A DNA stretch of 64,000 bases from Avena insularis (taxonomy: Eukaryota; Streptophyta; Magnoliopsida; Poales; Poaceae). The notes beneath the pieces are model-generated. The model did no database searches, was not told where the DNA came from, and saw only the letters and a program-made list of their open reading frames with translations. A program made the position numbers and the translations under genes. Location of the stretch: positions 302,584,954 through 302,648,953 of the forward strand of contig CM042697.1 of NCBI GenBank assembly GCA_023614405.1, in the 5' to 3' direction. Below are positions 34,061 to 46,965 of this stretch, in pieces; within the stretch, counting starts at the first letter, position 1, and every line of letters starts with the position of its first letter.

Positions 34061-35734
34061 AGGTATTGTCAGTTTCACATCAGACTGAAAGAATATGTTC
34101 GCCAACGCAATCTCAAGTAAGGTGATGTTTGTTCCTTCCAGATTGTAGTGGGCTCTATGATCGTGTCGGTGCATCTTTTGTAGTGGGTTGAACTTGTTGA
34201 TATTAATTGGATTTGTAGTATGGAATCCCATTTGTCTAACATCTATAATGCTACATAAATAATAATAAAATGCTACTTCCCACATGTCATTCATTGCATC
34301 ATTATTATATCATGCTCATGTCACCATGCCACATTGCATTTGAGCATCATATAAAACCCTTCTATTTGATTCTTATCCCATATGAATTATATATTATATC
34401 ACTTGTATTTGCCTCTTGATATATTGTATTTGCTTCTTGATAAATTTCTTAATGCCTAAGTTGAGTTGTGGGCATACATTTTCTTGATTCCACCACCTTT
34501 CTTTGTCACCACCTTATAATTCCACCATCCAAACCATGTATGAGCCATGTATTTCTTTTGATGTTCAACTCTAGCTCATATGTGTTGGGATGGGTTCCCT
34601 AGCTTACTTATGGTTTGTATATTTATTTATGATCATGGATGAATATATTGTGGCTCTATGTTTATTTAGTGGATCAAATACATACTAGCTTTGCCACATC
34701 ATATTCATGCATGATTATTATTCATCTATTCCATAAGGTGAAGCAAGCTTCCATACTTTAGGCATGGCTTAACTCATTTGAGTGCATGTCTAAACATCCC
34801 CTTACTTGGTGCATATAGTTGTTTTCACAACTAGCATGTTCTTTTATTACATGTGCATGCCCCATGCAACCAACCTTGCCATATCTCCATCATCATCCCC
34901 TTCCTCTTGTAGTTGTTTCCTTTCTTTCAATATGGTTGTATCCTTCTATCATCCTTGCTAACCTCTTGGTCACTTTAAATCTTATCTACCTAGTGGCCTA
35001 AAACCATTTAGCTAAGGTGATCCACCCATCTAGTCTTTCGGTCAAGCTTGGACTTGGTTGATTCTAAACTCAAACCATCAAGATCCCTCTATTCTATTCC
35101 ACATTGTTTGGTTTTCTGCATTTACATTTGTAGTAATCAGCACCTGTTGCAAATTTGAAACAAACAATTCAATCAACTAACTACAAATTCAAAACAAAAA
35201 TTTCAAACAGAATAAAGAAAAGGAATAAGAGCAAACATGTCTGCAGCCCACCTGCCTGGCCCAGCACAACGGCCCTTTCCAGCAGCAGCCCAGCCCGCAC
35301 CTTCCCTCTCCTGGGTCGTCCCATCTCCCTCGCATCCTGTACCGCTTCTCTTAGCTGCACGCCATCATTGTTCTTCTCCCTCGCCGCATCTCTCTCAGCC
35401 GCAGACGGAAAGCGTGCATCACGGCAGGTCGTCGTCTCCCTCCATCGATAGCGACAGCAGCCCGATGCCTCCTTCTTATCCGCATGCCTCGAGCCCCAGG
35501 AACCCTACTTCCCTCTCTCCCCTCCCACGCGCCGCCAACTTCATTTTCCCCTTCTTCTCCACCGAAGCTTCCCCTGCAATTCGCCATGGCGTCGCCACGC
35601 TAGGTCTCCTTCGCCCGAGCCACCGCTACTGCCGATGTTTTGGTGAGTCTCCCTTCTGTTCCTGTCCTTCTGGTCCGCTTCCTCTGCCTCGATGCCACCC
35701 ACCTATTAAGCACTGCACCGTGCGCCTTTGGCAT
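34061..35734. mobile_element. Probable LTR fragment, family unknown
   Basis: An A/T-rich half (34061-35200) is followed by a C-rich promoter/leader-like half (35237-35650) with CAGCCCACCTGCCTGGCCCA and repeated CTCTCCCC. That is typical of large Triticeae LTRs. The open frames at 35237-35737 arise from C-richness. A GTGAGT donor-like site lies at 35641. The continuation across the gypsy insertion may be at 46645, but the flanks do not match as a target duplication. Confidence 0.35.
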
Positions 35735-35902
35735 TGATGTCTACGCACTTCTATTATTGTAGACAGTTGTTGGGCCTCCAAGTGCAGAGGGTTGTAGAAC
35801 AGCAGCAAGTTTCCCTTAAGTAGATTACCCAGGTTTTATCGAACTCAGCGAGGAATTGGTCAAAGGTATTCCCTCTCAAGCAATCCTGCAATCAAGATAC
35901 AA

Positions 35903-38900
35903 TGTCAACACCCAGATTTTTAATCCCAGATGCCTGTTATGCCATACATCGCAATCCCACGATTACCATTTTTGCGAGACATAACAGAATTGGATACCAT
36001 AGTACATCATCCATTACAAACCGTACATAAGTTCTTACACAAATAGGGATCTCATGATCCAGTTCTTAATACAACTTCAAGCAGCGGAATACTTAATAAT
36101 AACGGTGGCGTAGGCGAAGCTCCATCTTCGGGGTCACAGGCAATGCTGACGATGGGAGATGATCCTAGTTGTCGTAACCTTCCTGGGGTCCATCCTCCAA
36201 GTACTCCTCTTCATAGTCTGGCCACGGGAATAGCCAGGGACAAAGTCATGAGTACTCTTTAAGTACTCGCAAACTAATACTAACAAGTGAAAGGGGGTTT
36301 TTGGCAATAGGACACTAGGCTCTAGGGTTATTTTGCAAAAGCCAGATTTATCTCTACTAAGTTTAGAAGCAATGAATGCTAGTTGAAATTTTATAACACC
36401 TAAGTGGGAACTTGTATCTCATATCACAACCCTGTTGTGGTCAAGACAAAGTCTCAATTCATTTCACAAGTTCTTTTAAAACATATGACGGGGGAACAGT
36501 ATGGCCACTCCAACTGTCCATAACCGCGGACGCGGCTATTCGAATAGTTTGACACTCTGCAGAGATTGTACACTTTCACCACAACATTCGATACATCCGT
36601 CAGGAACAAATCCTGAATTCACCATACTCAGTATGCGGATAATCAATCATAACCTTTCAATTACACGCCCTAGTATAAGAACCTCTCCTCTGAGTTTGGC
36701 CTCCCAACCATGACCAACTATCATCTTGGGTACTGCACATGTGGACAATCTTCACAAGGTAGCCTCATCTCATACCTTGGTCGTGAGGGAACTAATACTA
36801 AGGTATATAAGTTTCCAGTCAAGCCCTACCCAATCTTCGGGTATTGTGGTTGTACGATAAAATTGGAATGGTATCGCATCCAGACAACCATCAGTTTTAT
36901 AAAGTGCTAAGGCTCATGCCTCATCATTTTCATCACCAAAATCATCAAGTGTTCGGAAACACATGTCCAAAACATTTCAATAGAATGATTCATCATTCCA
37001 AGGTTTTCATAACCATTTTTCCACCAAGTATTCCCATCTAAAGCTGATCAAGTTTTATGCTTAGCACTAGCATCTACAAGTGGGGGTAAGCACTAATGAG
37101 GGGTGGTAAGCTAGTGTAGTTTAACTAAGTTTAATCTTATGCCTTAGGATGACATCAAGATTATCTAGCTTAGGCCAAATTTTATGCTCTTTATGCAACC
37201 TTCAATTATCTTTCTAATATCTACAATTTACTTAAGTAAGCTCTAAGTACTAGCTTTGATAAAGAAATAAAGTATAAAGCTTGTAAGTAAAACTAGGATT
37301 GGTTTATCAAGTGTATATGATCACATATGCTTAAGGCATATAGTGGTCATGGTAACAAGCAAGTATTAGCTTGCATAAGTATCAGTATAAGCTTGCATTA
37401 GTAGGGTATCTTGCAAGTGTTAGCTTGCATTGGTCAACTTGATTAGTAAAGCTTGCTAATTTAATAGCTTGCAAGTATTGGCTTGCCTTGTGCAGAGTAG
37501 TGGTTGAAGTTCTCCTCGGCTTCTTCTTCGTAGAATCCTCCTTCCTCCTCGTATCCTTGGTCGGTACTAGCATCTATGAATAAATACGAGGTACACAATC
37601 ACCAAACAATACTTAACTACTTGCAATCATCACACAAAAAGGGTCCTATAGATGATCTAACATCATCTCTAACATTACAAGATTAAGGCTTGGTTTAATT
37701 CCTTTTATTTTTAGAAAAGTAATTTCTACTCATTGAAAAACTACTTACGATTTAATATTCTCCAAACCAAACATGGGATCATGTTGACACATGTCATCAC
37801 CACATATTTTAGTCCATGGGAATATGATTTAAAGTGGTGTCACAATTTAATAAGGTTTTACCCTTTTATTTTAATTAAATAAAGTGACTAGAAATGCCTA
37901 TGGGGCATTCTTTTATTACTTGTACATTATTTTTGTAAGTAAACCTACATATTTTTACATATTCTGAAAGGTATGGTAAAATGTGATTTTTGAGAGTTGG
38001 AATCAACTCAAAAGCTATTATGGTTTAAATTTGAAAAATGTTTGAATGCAAAAAAGCTTCTGCCTTGTTATTTTTATCATGGATGATCTATAGATCCAAA
38101 TGACTTGAATCCAACGGGCTTGGATTTAGCACTTCCAGACCTTTCTAACAAAATTAGTTTCATTCGATTTGGTGCACTGAATCGACCTGGTTTGATTTTT
38201 GAAACTGGCTACAGAAGTGTGTTTGAAATAAAATGGAAAAGGTTAAATTCAAATAGCTGGGCTGCGCGGGAAGCGATACTAGGCCGGCCTGCTAAGCACA
38301 GCGCTTACGCGGGCTGGTTAAGTGGCTGTCCCCACGCGTCAGTGAGACGAGGGGGTGCAAAGCGGTATGGGGCGATGTGGTGCGTTCGATCTAGTTCTAA
38401 TCCAACGGCTGAGAGTCATCGTCGATGTTGGGCAACGCCGGCGAGACAGAAACCTAGCGCGGCCAGTGGGGGTCGTTGGGGGCTCACCGGGGTTCAGGCG
38501 AGGGTCGGCGATGCGGGCGAACGACGAAGTCGACGACGGCGAACCTCCTGGTACCGGCATCTTCTCCTGGGGCGGCTCCAATCGCTGACTCCCTTCTTCT
38601 CCAGTAGCGGCGGGCTTCGGTGAAATTCCGGCGAAGTGCTGCTCGCCTTTCTCTGGGAACGGGGTGGCATGATCAGTGAGGAGAGGGGAGTGAGATGGTG
38701 TGCTCAATTCGGCTGGGGGTGGCCTCTATTTATAGTCGAGCGAGGGGACCGACGGGGCGTAAGGTGAGCTCGTCGTGGTCGACGGTACAGACGGCTATCG
38801 GCGTGGGCGACGGTAGGGGGTGGTGCGGTGCTCCCTGGTGATGCTCAACGACACGGTCGCGAGACGTGGGGCGGTATGGTTTGGTCGGAACGCGACGGTG

Positions 38901-39989
38901 CTCTGCGCGTGCCCGACGGAAGATTTAATGGCGCACAGCGCGCATGGTCCGCGCGGCGGCGAACGAGCATGTCTGCGGGGTTGCTGGGACGGTGGTGATC
39001 ACGTATGCACGCGGCGAGGGCGGCGCGCGGTCTGTGGGCTTCGGTTGAGGGTGGTGCTCTGGCGCATGCCCAGCATGGTTGCTGGCGAGCTTGGCATGGT
39101 TCGTGCGCGTGGTCCAGTGGCTAGCAACGTTCGAGCGCTGGACAGGGAGTGGCGGTGGACGGTGGGATGTCTCCCAGACATGTTGGCTAGGCTTGGTTCT
39201 TGCTCTGGCTAGCTAGCCATTGTCGGCTAGCAAGGGGATGCTCGGGTTGGCATGGCATGGGGCAAAGGGTAGGGATAGGGTTTGTCTAAGCACTGGTTGG
39301 CACTGGGGGAGACAAGGGTGATCAATGGTGAACATTGCTTAGCCCAATTACTGCTCCAAACAGTGAAGTTAGGCCAGTTTGATTTGTTTCTGCCAAGTGT
39401 TTAATGTAATGGCCGCAAGAATTCAAGTGTTGAATTTTGAAAAGATTTTGGTGCGTGTGCTAGGTTGGTGCTGGTGAGTCTGCAGATGCTTGGGTTTTGA
39501 AAGTTGAGCTTGTTTGAGTGGTTTTTGAAAAAGTGGGATCTTCCCATATGATAAAGATTCAATTTTGAACTATCATTTAAACTACGCATTTAAATGTTTT
39601 TGGATGATCACAAAGTGGGCCTTCATACTTTGTTATGAGTACAATCAAGGGGTGCAAAGATCCAGAAAAGTTTCTGTTAGGTTCTGAAAGTTTGAGACAG
39701 CCAAAGTAGGCATGGGAGTTAAATTGGTCAAAATGACCATTCCCTTATTTTATTTGTTTTGACTTACTTGCCTTTGAGAAAAGTTTAGGAATTGTTTAGA
39801 TGATGTTTATTTCACCCAAGAATCCATTTACAAGCAAAAGAACACACAAACAAGGTGGTTCAAAAGAATTCCAAATGAAATGCATACACCATGCATGCTT
39901 TCATATTTTTATTTAGAAAAGTTTTTGTTAACCCTAATTTTGATGATTAGAGTTTGATGATCCAAGTTTAGCATTTTTGGGATGTTACA
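35903..39989 (-). mobile_element. 4.1-kb solo LTR with TACAA target duplication
   Basis: Plus-strand ends are TGTCAACACCCAGATTTTT and TTTTTGGGATGTTACA. Perfect TACAA repeats lie at 35898-35902 and 39990-39994. A second copy of the family, also solo, occupies 52761-62795. The GC-rich middle (38260-39250) has a TATA box on the minus strand, so the parent element reads leftwards. The open frames at 38105-39212 are composition effects. No internal domain is present. LTRs of this size occur in large retrotransposon derivatives (LARD-type), but I do not assign the family. Confidence 0.9.
38726..38734 (-). promoter_or_regulatory. TATA box of the 4-kb LTR, copy 1
   Basis: Minus-strand CTATAAATA followed by GAGGCCACCCCCAG and, about 35 bases on, GAGCACACCATCTCACTC. 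The same order appears in copy 2 at 61532-61542, which supports a promoter. Confidence 0.55.
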
Positions 39990-41297
39990 TACAAGTAGTC
40001 TCTTGTGTCCCCAACACACCCAATACACTTGTCAGGTGTATAGGTGCACTAGTTTGGCGAAGAGATAGTGAAATACAAGTGGTAACGGTGCCAGAAAATA
40101 GCTTGACGGTGAGGTAAAGACTAAAGCAAGCAAATATGCAACAGATCTAGATGCAAATGGTGTTTCAATGTTTAGAAACAAGGCCTAGGGATCATACTTT
40201 CACTAGTGAACACTCTCTCATATAAATATCCTCTCTTCATGATACTACTCTTAACTACTCCCCGGTTGGACACTCTAATCATCGGTAGGGCTATAACAGC
40301 ACTCCTCAAAGTCTGCCTTCCCCAATCTAGATAACCCCACATTGTCACCTTGAGCGCTAGATGGTTCCAACAAACACCACAATTTCATAGAGACATCCAA
40401 CTCCAAATATAACTCATAACAAATATTCAATCTAGCCAAAGTGCCACACATGGTATGCACGCTGTCACTTTCACGCACGTGGGGAAACGCATAGATTTAT
40501 TAAAGCACAAAGAGTATTTATGTAGACTCAAACCTAAGTGCCACCATGGCGTGCACGCTGTCACTTTCACACACATGGGGAGAGCAGAGATCTATTAAAG
40601 CACTTGAGTAGCAAGGTAGATCTACTTGATTACAAAGCTCATGACCACAACAAGATCATGCATAGAGAGAGAGTGATGAACACATAGCTACCGATAGAGC
40701 CTTAGACTTGAGGAAGAACTACTCCCTCCTCATCATGAGAATCAGCAATGGTGATGAAGATGGTGGTGGAGATTGATGGAGATGGCTCCGGGGGAACTTC
40801 CCTGTCTCGGCAGGGTGCCAGAATAGAGACTTTCTGCCCCCCTAATCTCCCCTTCGATGGCGGCGACGCTACGGATGTTTTTCTAGAAGTATGATGGATT
40901 ATTTAGGGTTTTTGCATCGGGGGCTTCTTATAGGCGAAGAGGCGAGGCTGGGAGGCGACCGGAGGGGCCACACCCTGCCTAGGCGCGGGTCCAGCCTAGC
41001 CCACGCCTGGGGGGTGGTGGCCCTCTGGAACCTCTCTATCTCCCCTTATGTCTTTGTGACGCCCATGGTAAAATATTGACTTTGTCTTTTGTACCATCCA
41101 ATTCCGAGAATATTTCTTTACTAACTTTTCTATAACCAAAAATAGAAGAAAACAGGAAACTGGCACTGTGGCAACTTGTTAATAGGTTAGTTCAAGAAAA
41201 GATATAAAAACACCTCAAAGTTTAGACAAAGCAAAGAAAAGTAGATACTAAAGAAGCATGGAGCATCAAAAATTATAGATACGTTTCCGACGTATCA

Positions 41298-41316
41298 AGC
41301 ATCCCCAAGCATAACT
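41298..41316 (-). other. Polypurine tract of the minus-strand gypsy
   Basis: On the minus strand GTTATGCTTGGGGATGCT lies directly before the LTR, preceded by CTCGAGGACGAGCAGGA, the same arrangement as at 8735-8769. Confidence 0.75.
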
Positions 41317-44160
41317 CCTGCTCGTCCTCGAGTAGGTAAGTGATAAAAGAATAATTTTTGAGGTCACATGCAGCATCAAAACCAAGATCAAACAATTTGC
41401 AAGCATTGAAAGCTAGGATCAAAGAATTCTAAACATGTGCATGAAAGATGGAGTTCTAACAATAGGACATAGTAACTATGCATGCAACATGAAAGGCTAC
41501 AAACAAAGATCATGAATAACATGCATTGAAAAATGTTTTTTGTTTCACATATAGAAAACATAGTATAGTGGCATTCAGCTTGTCCCTCATAGAGTAGCAA
41601 ATAGATGCATAGGACACCTTCAAATCTCACAAGGGTGACTAGAAACAAGTAGCACAAGAACAAGTAATATCACAATATGCATCAATCAATAAGTTTTGGG
41701 ACACTGCACACAGAATGACAATTATGCTCTCTTAATGGTGCCTAAAAGGTAGAAGGTGGAGACTCAAATAATGGTGGAAGAAAGGCCTTTCATAAAGGAA
41801 GAAGGGATTTCAAGTTTCAAAAAGAGCTTCCAAAAATTATGGTACTTGTTAGCTTTCAGCCCTCATTGCCCCTATCATAAGCATCTTGAAGTGGTTAAGG
41901 TTAAAGTGAACAAAGATGGAGTATATGCTTGACAAAGTATAAGTTGGCAATCTCAAGTCCCTTGAATACGAGGGCCACACCTCATGCTACTCAACTTCAG
42001 TCACCTGTAAGTTCTTATCATTGTAAGTACATGCATATCATAGAGAACCGCCAACAGAGTACCCCTTGCACATGGTACATGAGCTATCCCATAACCAAAA
42101 TGACAAGGCAAGCAGACAATGAGCATCTCAGCGATCTTTTTATTTACTATATGCATAGATTTTTATTGAGGATGCTTCACAGATAGGTCATTATGGTGAT
42201 GCTACAAGTTTCCACCATGATTAGGCATGGCTTAGGCTAGCGGCCCAGGCGTTTCTCTAACACAAAATACATACTCCATGGACTTACAAGTTCCCTATTT
42301 ATTTCACACCGATGACATCCATAGACAAAAGAGCATGATATCAACTAAGTACAAAGTACTAGTGCAATATTGAAAACGTTCCCCGTGACAGCACAGTTCT
42401 GCTAATTCCAACGTATAAGTGCAAGCATATACAACATAGATGACACAATGGTTCAAGTTTATTAGGGGCAAAGAATATAAAGTGTGCAATCAAGTTTGTG
42501 AGGGCTTTAATCACTAAGTTTTCACATAACAAAATACTTTTTAATTGGAAGATATATTAAAACAAGAATATACTTGGAATGGTGTAAAACACCATGCATA
42601 GGAATTTATAGTGGACACTTTGGAATAATTGGGTTTCTTGGGAGCTGGAAGCATGAGTAGGGCATACTCATACAAGTGGAGTCTAGCAAAAGACTGGGTG
42701 CAACCAACTAAGAGAGCAAGAATGGCCATAATCATGCAGAGCGACAAAACATTACTAATCAAAGCATAGAGTGGTACTACAACTCAAGGACGAAATGATC
42801 ATAGAGGCTATGATGACTTGTTCATAGTCATAACATGGTGTGAGCATGTGCCAAGTCAACCCAAACAAAGCATCAAAGGAGAATACCACAATACTATGCT
42901 TTTGTATGCTAAAACAACGCATGATTCCTTCAAGGCACATTAAACAATCCTAATTGTTTGGAACAAGTCATGCTACAACAATAATCACTAAGCATAAAGT
43001 CAAAACAACAACTAGCATGACATGATAAAGTCTAAGCCACAGTCAAAACAAGCTCCTTCTTGTACCACTATAAGCATGAAACTTCCTACTCTTTTCCAAC
43101 ACCAATCAACTTATTTGAAACAATTCACAAAGATAATAATAAATAAATATCAGTGAGCATGTCTCACAAATCCACAAACAAGAACTAAAAAGTTCTAAGA
43201 TGAAAGCATAAGAAAACTAAGGCTAAACACAGTGCTAGCAAAAGAGAACACTCACAAAACAATAAGAGTGAAAACTAGAGTGTTCTAGGCAATGGAAATA
43301 GAGTGTGTCTCTCTCCAAAAGAAGTGTGGTGTAACCAACCAACTTACTCAAGAAAACTAAGCAAACGAAAACCAAAAAAAAAAACTAAGATGGTCCAACA
43401 ACAACACAACTGTGCATGAAACAATAAAAATGAAGTGTCTAGAAAGACCTGAGATTTTTATTGATGAAGAACGGGATGCCTTGGGCATCCCCAAGCTTTG
43501 ATGCTTGTACCTATTGAATATTTCTTGGGATGACACGGGGTGGAATCCCCAATCTTGAGCTTTTGTCCATTCTTCATCGCATTACATCATTCTTTCTCTA
43601 CACCTGCAAATTTTCCTTCATACAAAACTTCACACAATCTTTATTAGCAACATTAGTGTATTCAAAAGATAATAGACCTTAGGAAAAGCTTTGGAACAGT
43701 AAAACTTTTCACTAAAAACACAAGCTACTGTAAAAACTCCTTCAAAAAGCTCAATTCCTCAAAATAGAACGTAAAAAGGAATCAATAAGAAGCAAATGCA
43801 AATAATGGCAGAAATCTGTCAAAATAGACCAGCAGGTAGAAACCAATCTTTTTGAACAAAATATTTTGCTCAAATCAAAAAGTGTTGAACTAACGAAAGT
43901 TATCTAATATACTGGGGGATTTATTTGGAAATTTTCAGCTCAATCCGAGTTACAGAGACTCCTCACGAACGTTTATGGTGGAGGACAGAAATCTGTTTTG
44001 GGACAGCAACTCCCCAAATCTTACTTCCCTCTCATTAGAGGTCATTATTGGCACAAAAAAGCAAAAAAATGATAAGGTGAGTTCATTACAGAAGTAGTAA
44101 CTTCCAAGACTCAAGAAAGCTCTTGGGTTATCTCCCAAAAAGTACTTTTCTTTAACGCCT

Positions 44161-44898
44161 TTAAGTTAGGCTTGATAGTTTCAGAAGATGCTCACATAAG
44201 AAATATGAATTGAAGTAAACGAGAGAATCAAGAACCAAATTCGAAACACATTTAAGTCTAACCCACTTCCTATGCATAGGAAAAAGAAACAAGTCATGAA
44301 AGCACAAAGGACCAAGCATAGGAAAGCAAAACAAGTGCAACTTCAAGACTTTCAACATAAAGAGGGGAAACTTAATATTTTTGAGATGCATAAAACCATG
44401 TTTCCCTCTCTCATAATTACTTTCAGTAGCAACATGAACAAAATTAACAATATAACTATCACATAAAACATTCTTATCATGATCCACATGCATATAATAA
44501 TTATTACTCTCCACATAAGCATAGACATTCTTATTAATTATAGTGGCAGCAAATTCAACAAAATAGCTATCATTACTATTCTCATCACCATAATCATCAA
44601 ATATAGGAGGCATATTGTAATCATAATAAATTTTCTCCTCAGTAGTAGGTGGACTGAAAATATCATATTCATCATTGTAATCATCATAAATTGGAGGTTT
44701 GGTATCATCATAAGCAATACAATAGCTATCTTCCAAAGCTGGGGGACTAAAAAGATCATTTTCATCAAAACTAGCTTCCCCAAGCTTAGATGTTTCCATA
44801 GCATTAGCAATAATGGTGTCCAAAGAATTCATACTAATAACATTGCTATTAGCATGCAAATAAAGCTCCATAGGTTTTTTAATTTTCTCTTCAAACAC
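44161..44898 (-). CDS. Acidic ORF of unknown function in non-autonomous gypsy
   Basis: A 245-codon uninterrupted frame begins MFEEKIKKPMELYL about 280 bp downstream of the primer-binding site. Residues 40-105 are acidic and contain a repeated motif: PPIYDDYND then PPIFDDYGDE, each with a (F/Y)SPP or EEK segment. Residues 105-165 hold VEFAATIINKNVYAYVES and MHVDHDKNVLCDSY. The C-terminal 70 residues are hydrophobic (LFMLKVLKLHLFCFPML) and could hold one or two membrane segments. No zinc knuckle, protease or RT is visible. Position suggests a gag-like or accessory role, which is inference. It is related in layout to 5651-6280. Its openness, compared with the decay elsewhere, is notable. Confidence 0.6.
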   Translation of the reverse strand: MFEEKIKKPMELYLHANSNVISMNSLDTIIANAMETSKLGEASFDENDLFSPPALEDSYCIAYDDTKPPIYDDYNDEYDIFSPPTTEEKIYYDYNMPPIFDDYGDENSNDSYFVEFAATIINKNVYAYVESNNYYMHVDHDKNVLCDSYIVNFVHVATESNYERGKHGFMHLKNIKFPLFMLKVLKLHLFCFPMLGPLCFHDLFLFPMHRKWVRLKCVSNLVLDSLVYFNSYFLCEHLLKLSSLT

Positions 44899-45067
44899 TT
44901 CATGTCCTAACTCAAGATAAATACTATAAAGCTCTCTAATTTTCTTGTTGTTTTCTATTAAGCCTAACTAGTGAAAAAAAGAAACAAAAAGACAAAACTG
45001 TAGAATCTAAAGGAAATAACTTCGAGCACTCACACACCAGGAGGATGTGAGTACCTTTTACCTTACC

Positions 45068-45085
45068 TCCCTGGCAACGGCGCCA
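45068..45085 (-). other. Second primer-binding site copy (tRNA-Asp)
   Basis: An 81-bp tandem duplication repeats the leader. This distal copy matches the tRNA-Asp complement at 17 of 18 positions, better than the LTR-proximal one. Confidence 0.7.
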
Positions 45086-45148
45086 GAAAAGAGCTTTCTG
45101 GCTTGCTATTGCCGTGGGGTAATGTGTGTGAGTGCCTTTTACCTTTCC

Positions 45149-45166
45149 TCCTCGGCAACGGCGTCA
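45149..45166 (-). other. Primer-binding site, proximal copy (tRNA-Asp)
   Basis: The site lies 10 nt from the LTR end. It matches the complement of the plant tRNA-Asp 3' end at 16 of 18 positions. Confidence 0.75.
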
Positions 45167-45176
45167 GAAAATAGCT

Positions 45177-46644
45177 TGATGTCTACGCACTTTTATTCTT
45201 GTAGACAGTTGTTGGGCCTCCAAGCGTAGAGGTTTGTAGAACAGCAGCAAGTTTCCCTTAAGTGGATTACCCAAGGTTTATCGAACTCAGGGAGGAAGTG
45301 GTCAAAGGTATTCCCTCTCAAGCAATCCTGCAATCAAGATACAAGAAGTCTCTTGTGTCCCCAACACATCCAATACACTTGTCAGGTGTATAGGTGCACT
45401 AGTTCGGCGAAGAGATAGTGAAATACAAGTGGTAACGGTGCCAGAAAATAGCTTGACGGTGAGGTAAAGACTAAAGCAAGGAAACATGCAATAGATCTAG
45501 ATGCAAACGGTGTTTCAATGTTTAGAAACAAGGCCTAGGGATCATACTTTCACTAGTGAACACTCTCTCATATAAATTTCCTCTCTTCATGATACTACTC
45601 TTAACTACTCTCTGGTTGGACACTCTAATCATCGGTAGGGCTATAACAACACTCCTCAAAGTCCGTCTTCCCCAATCTAGATAACCCCACACTGTCACCT
45701 TGAGCGCTAGATGGTTCCAACAAACACCACAATTTCATAGATACATCCAACTCCAAATATAACTCATAACAAATATTCAATCTAGCCAAAGTGCCACACA
45801 CGGTATGCCTGTTGTCACTTTCACACACATGGGGAAAAGCATATAGATTTATTAAAGCACAAAGAGTATTTATGTAGACTCAAACCTAAGTGCCACCATG
45901 GTGTGCATGATGTCACTTTCACACACATGGGAGAGAAGAGATCTATTAAAGCACTTGAGTAGCAAGGTAGATCTACTTTTTACAAAGCTCGTGACCACAA
46001 CAAGATCATGCATAGAGAGAGAGACATTAACACATAGCTATCGGTAGAGCCCTTAGCCTCGAGGAAGAACTACTCCCTCCTCATCATGGGAATCAGCAAC
46101 GGTGATGAAGATGGTGGTGGAGATCGATGGAGATGGCTCCAGGGGCACTTCCCTGTCCCGGCAGGGTGCCGGAATAGAGACTTTCTGTCCCCCAAATCTC
46201 CCCTTCGGGGGTGGAGGCACTAAGGAGGTTTTTCTGGAAGTATGATGGATTATTTAGGGTTTTTACATAGGGTGCTTTTCATAGGCGAAGAGGCGAGGCT
46301 GGGAGGCGACAGGAGGGGCCACACCCTGCCTAGGCGCGGGTCCACCCTAGCCCGCGCCTAGGGGGTGTGGTGGCCCTCTGGCACCTCTCCCTCTCCTGTT
46401 CTGGCTTCGTGACACCCACGGTAAAATATTGACTTTGACTTTTGTCCTGTCTAATTCCGAGAATATTGATTTTCTGCCTTTCTGGAACCAAAAACAGAAG
46501 TAAACAGGCAACTGGCACTATGGCAACTTGTTAATAGGTTAGTTCCAGAAAAGATATAAAAACACCTCAAAATGTAGACAAAGCAAAGTAGATACTAAAC
46601 AAGCATGGAGCATCGAAAATTATAGATACGTTTCCGACATATCA
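45177..46644 (-). repeat. 5' LTR of the minus-strand gypsy
   Basis: Uninterrupted 1468-bp LTR. On the minus strand it starts TGATATGTCGGAAACGTATC and ends GTGCGTAGACATCA. There is no gene within it. Confidence 0.9.
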
Positions 46645-46965
46645 GTCGTCTATTTCAGAACAGGACCTAGTCTCTAGTGCCCATCGCGCCCACACCATCA
46701 CCCAGTCACCACCGCAGCAGCTAACCATGAGAGGAGGAGCCGTCTGTGGTCACTGATTCTGCCTCTTCTTCCTGCCGCCATCACCAACCCTGTTCTTCCT
46801 CGCCTCACCACTGCCCCCTATAGTTGAGATCTCCGACCTTGCCTATGTTTCTGTCTTGTCGCGCGTCACGTCAGCTGTAAGCAGTAGCCCGCATGTACTC
46901 TCTGTTCTTCACAAGATGTCGACCATTGTGGTTCCCCTTAGCCGAAGATCTCAGAACCAAATATG
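46645..46965. other. C-rich flank between gypsy and Copia solo LTR
   Basis: C/T-rich sequence resembling an LTR or gene leader. No frame or motif. Its last five bases (ATATG) are the left target duplication of the Copia solo LTR. Confidence 0.35.

Larger units (their letters stand above)
35735..41297 (-). repeat. 3' LTR of the minus-strand gypsy, split
   Basis: The LTR parts are 35735-35902 and 39995-41297. They join seamlessly when the solo LTR and one TACAA copy are removed, giving about 1.47 kb, equal to the other LTR (1468 bp). By eye most positions match between the two LTRs. Confidence 0.9.
35735..46644 (-). mobile_element. Non-autonomous gypsy element, minus strand
   Basis: Two LTRs start TGATGTCTACGCACTT and end CGAC(G/A)TATCA on the plus strand. 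The left one is split by a 4.1-kb solo LTR. The primer-binding site lies beside the right LTR and the polypurine tract beside the left LTR, so transcription runs right to left. The internal region (41298-45176) encodes one acidic 245-codon ORF, with no protease, RT or integrase motif, so it depends on other elements. From 41316 to 44160 it is A/T-rich without genes. LTR sequence resembles the Sabrina/WHAM type of Triticeae gypsy elements. Flanking pentanucleotides (GGCAT, GTCGT) do not match. Confidence 0.85.

Noticed and set aside
35237..35737. 166-codon Ser/Pro-rich ORF
   Set aside because: C-rich LTR leader-type sequence with frames open on both strands; no domain.
38105..39212. Two plus-strand ORFs of 172 and 130 codons
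   Set aside because: They lie in the GC-rich promoter region of the 4-kb solo LTR, and antisense frames are equally open.
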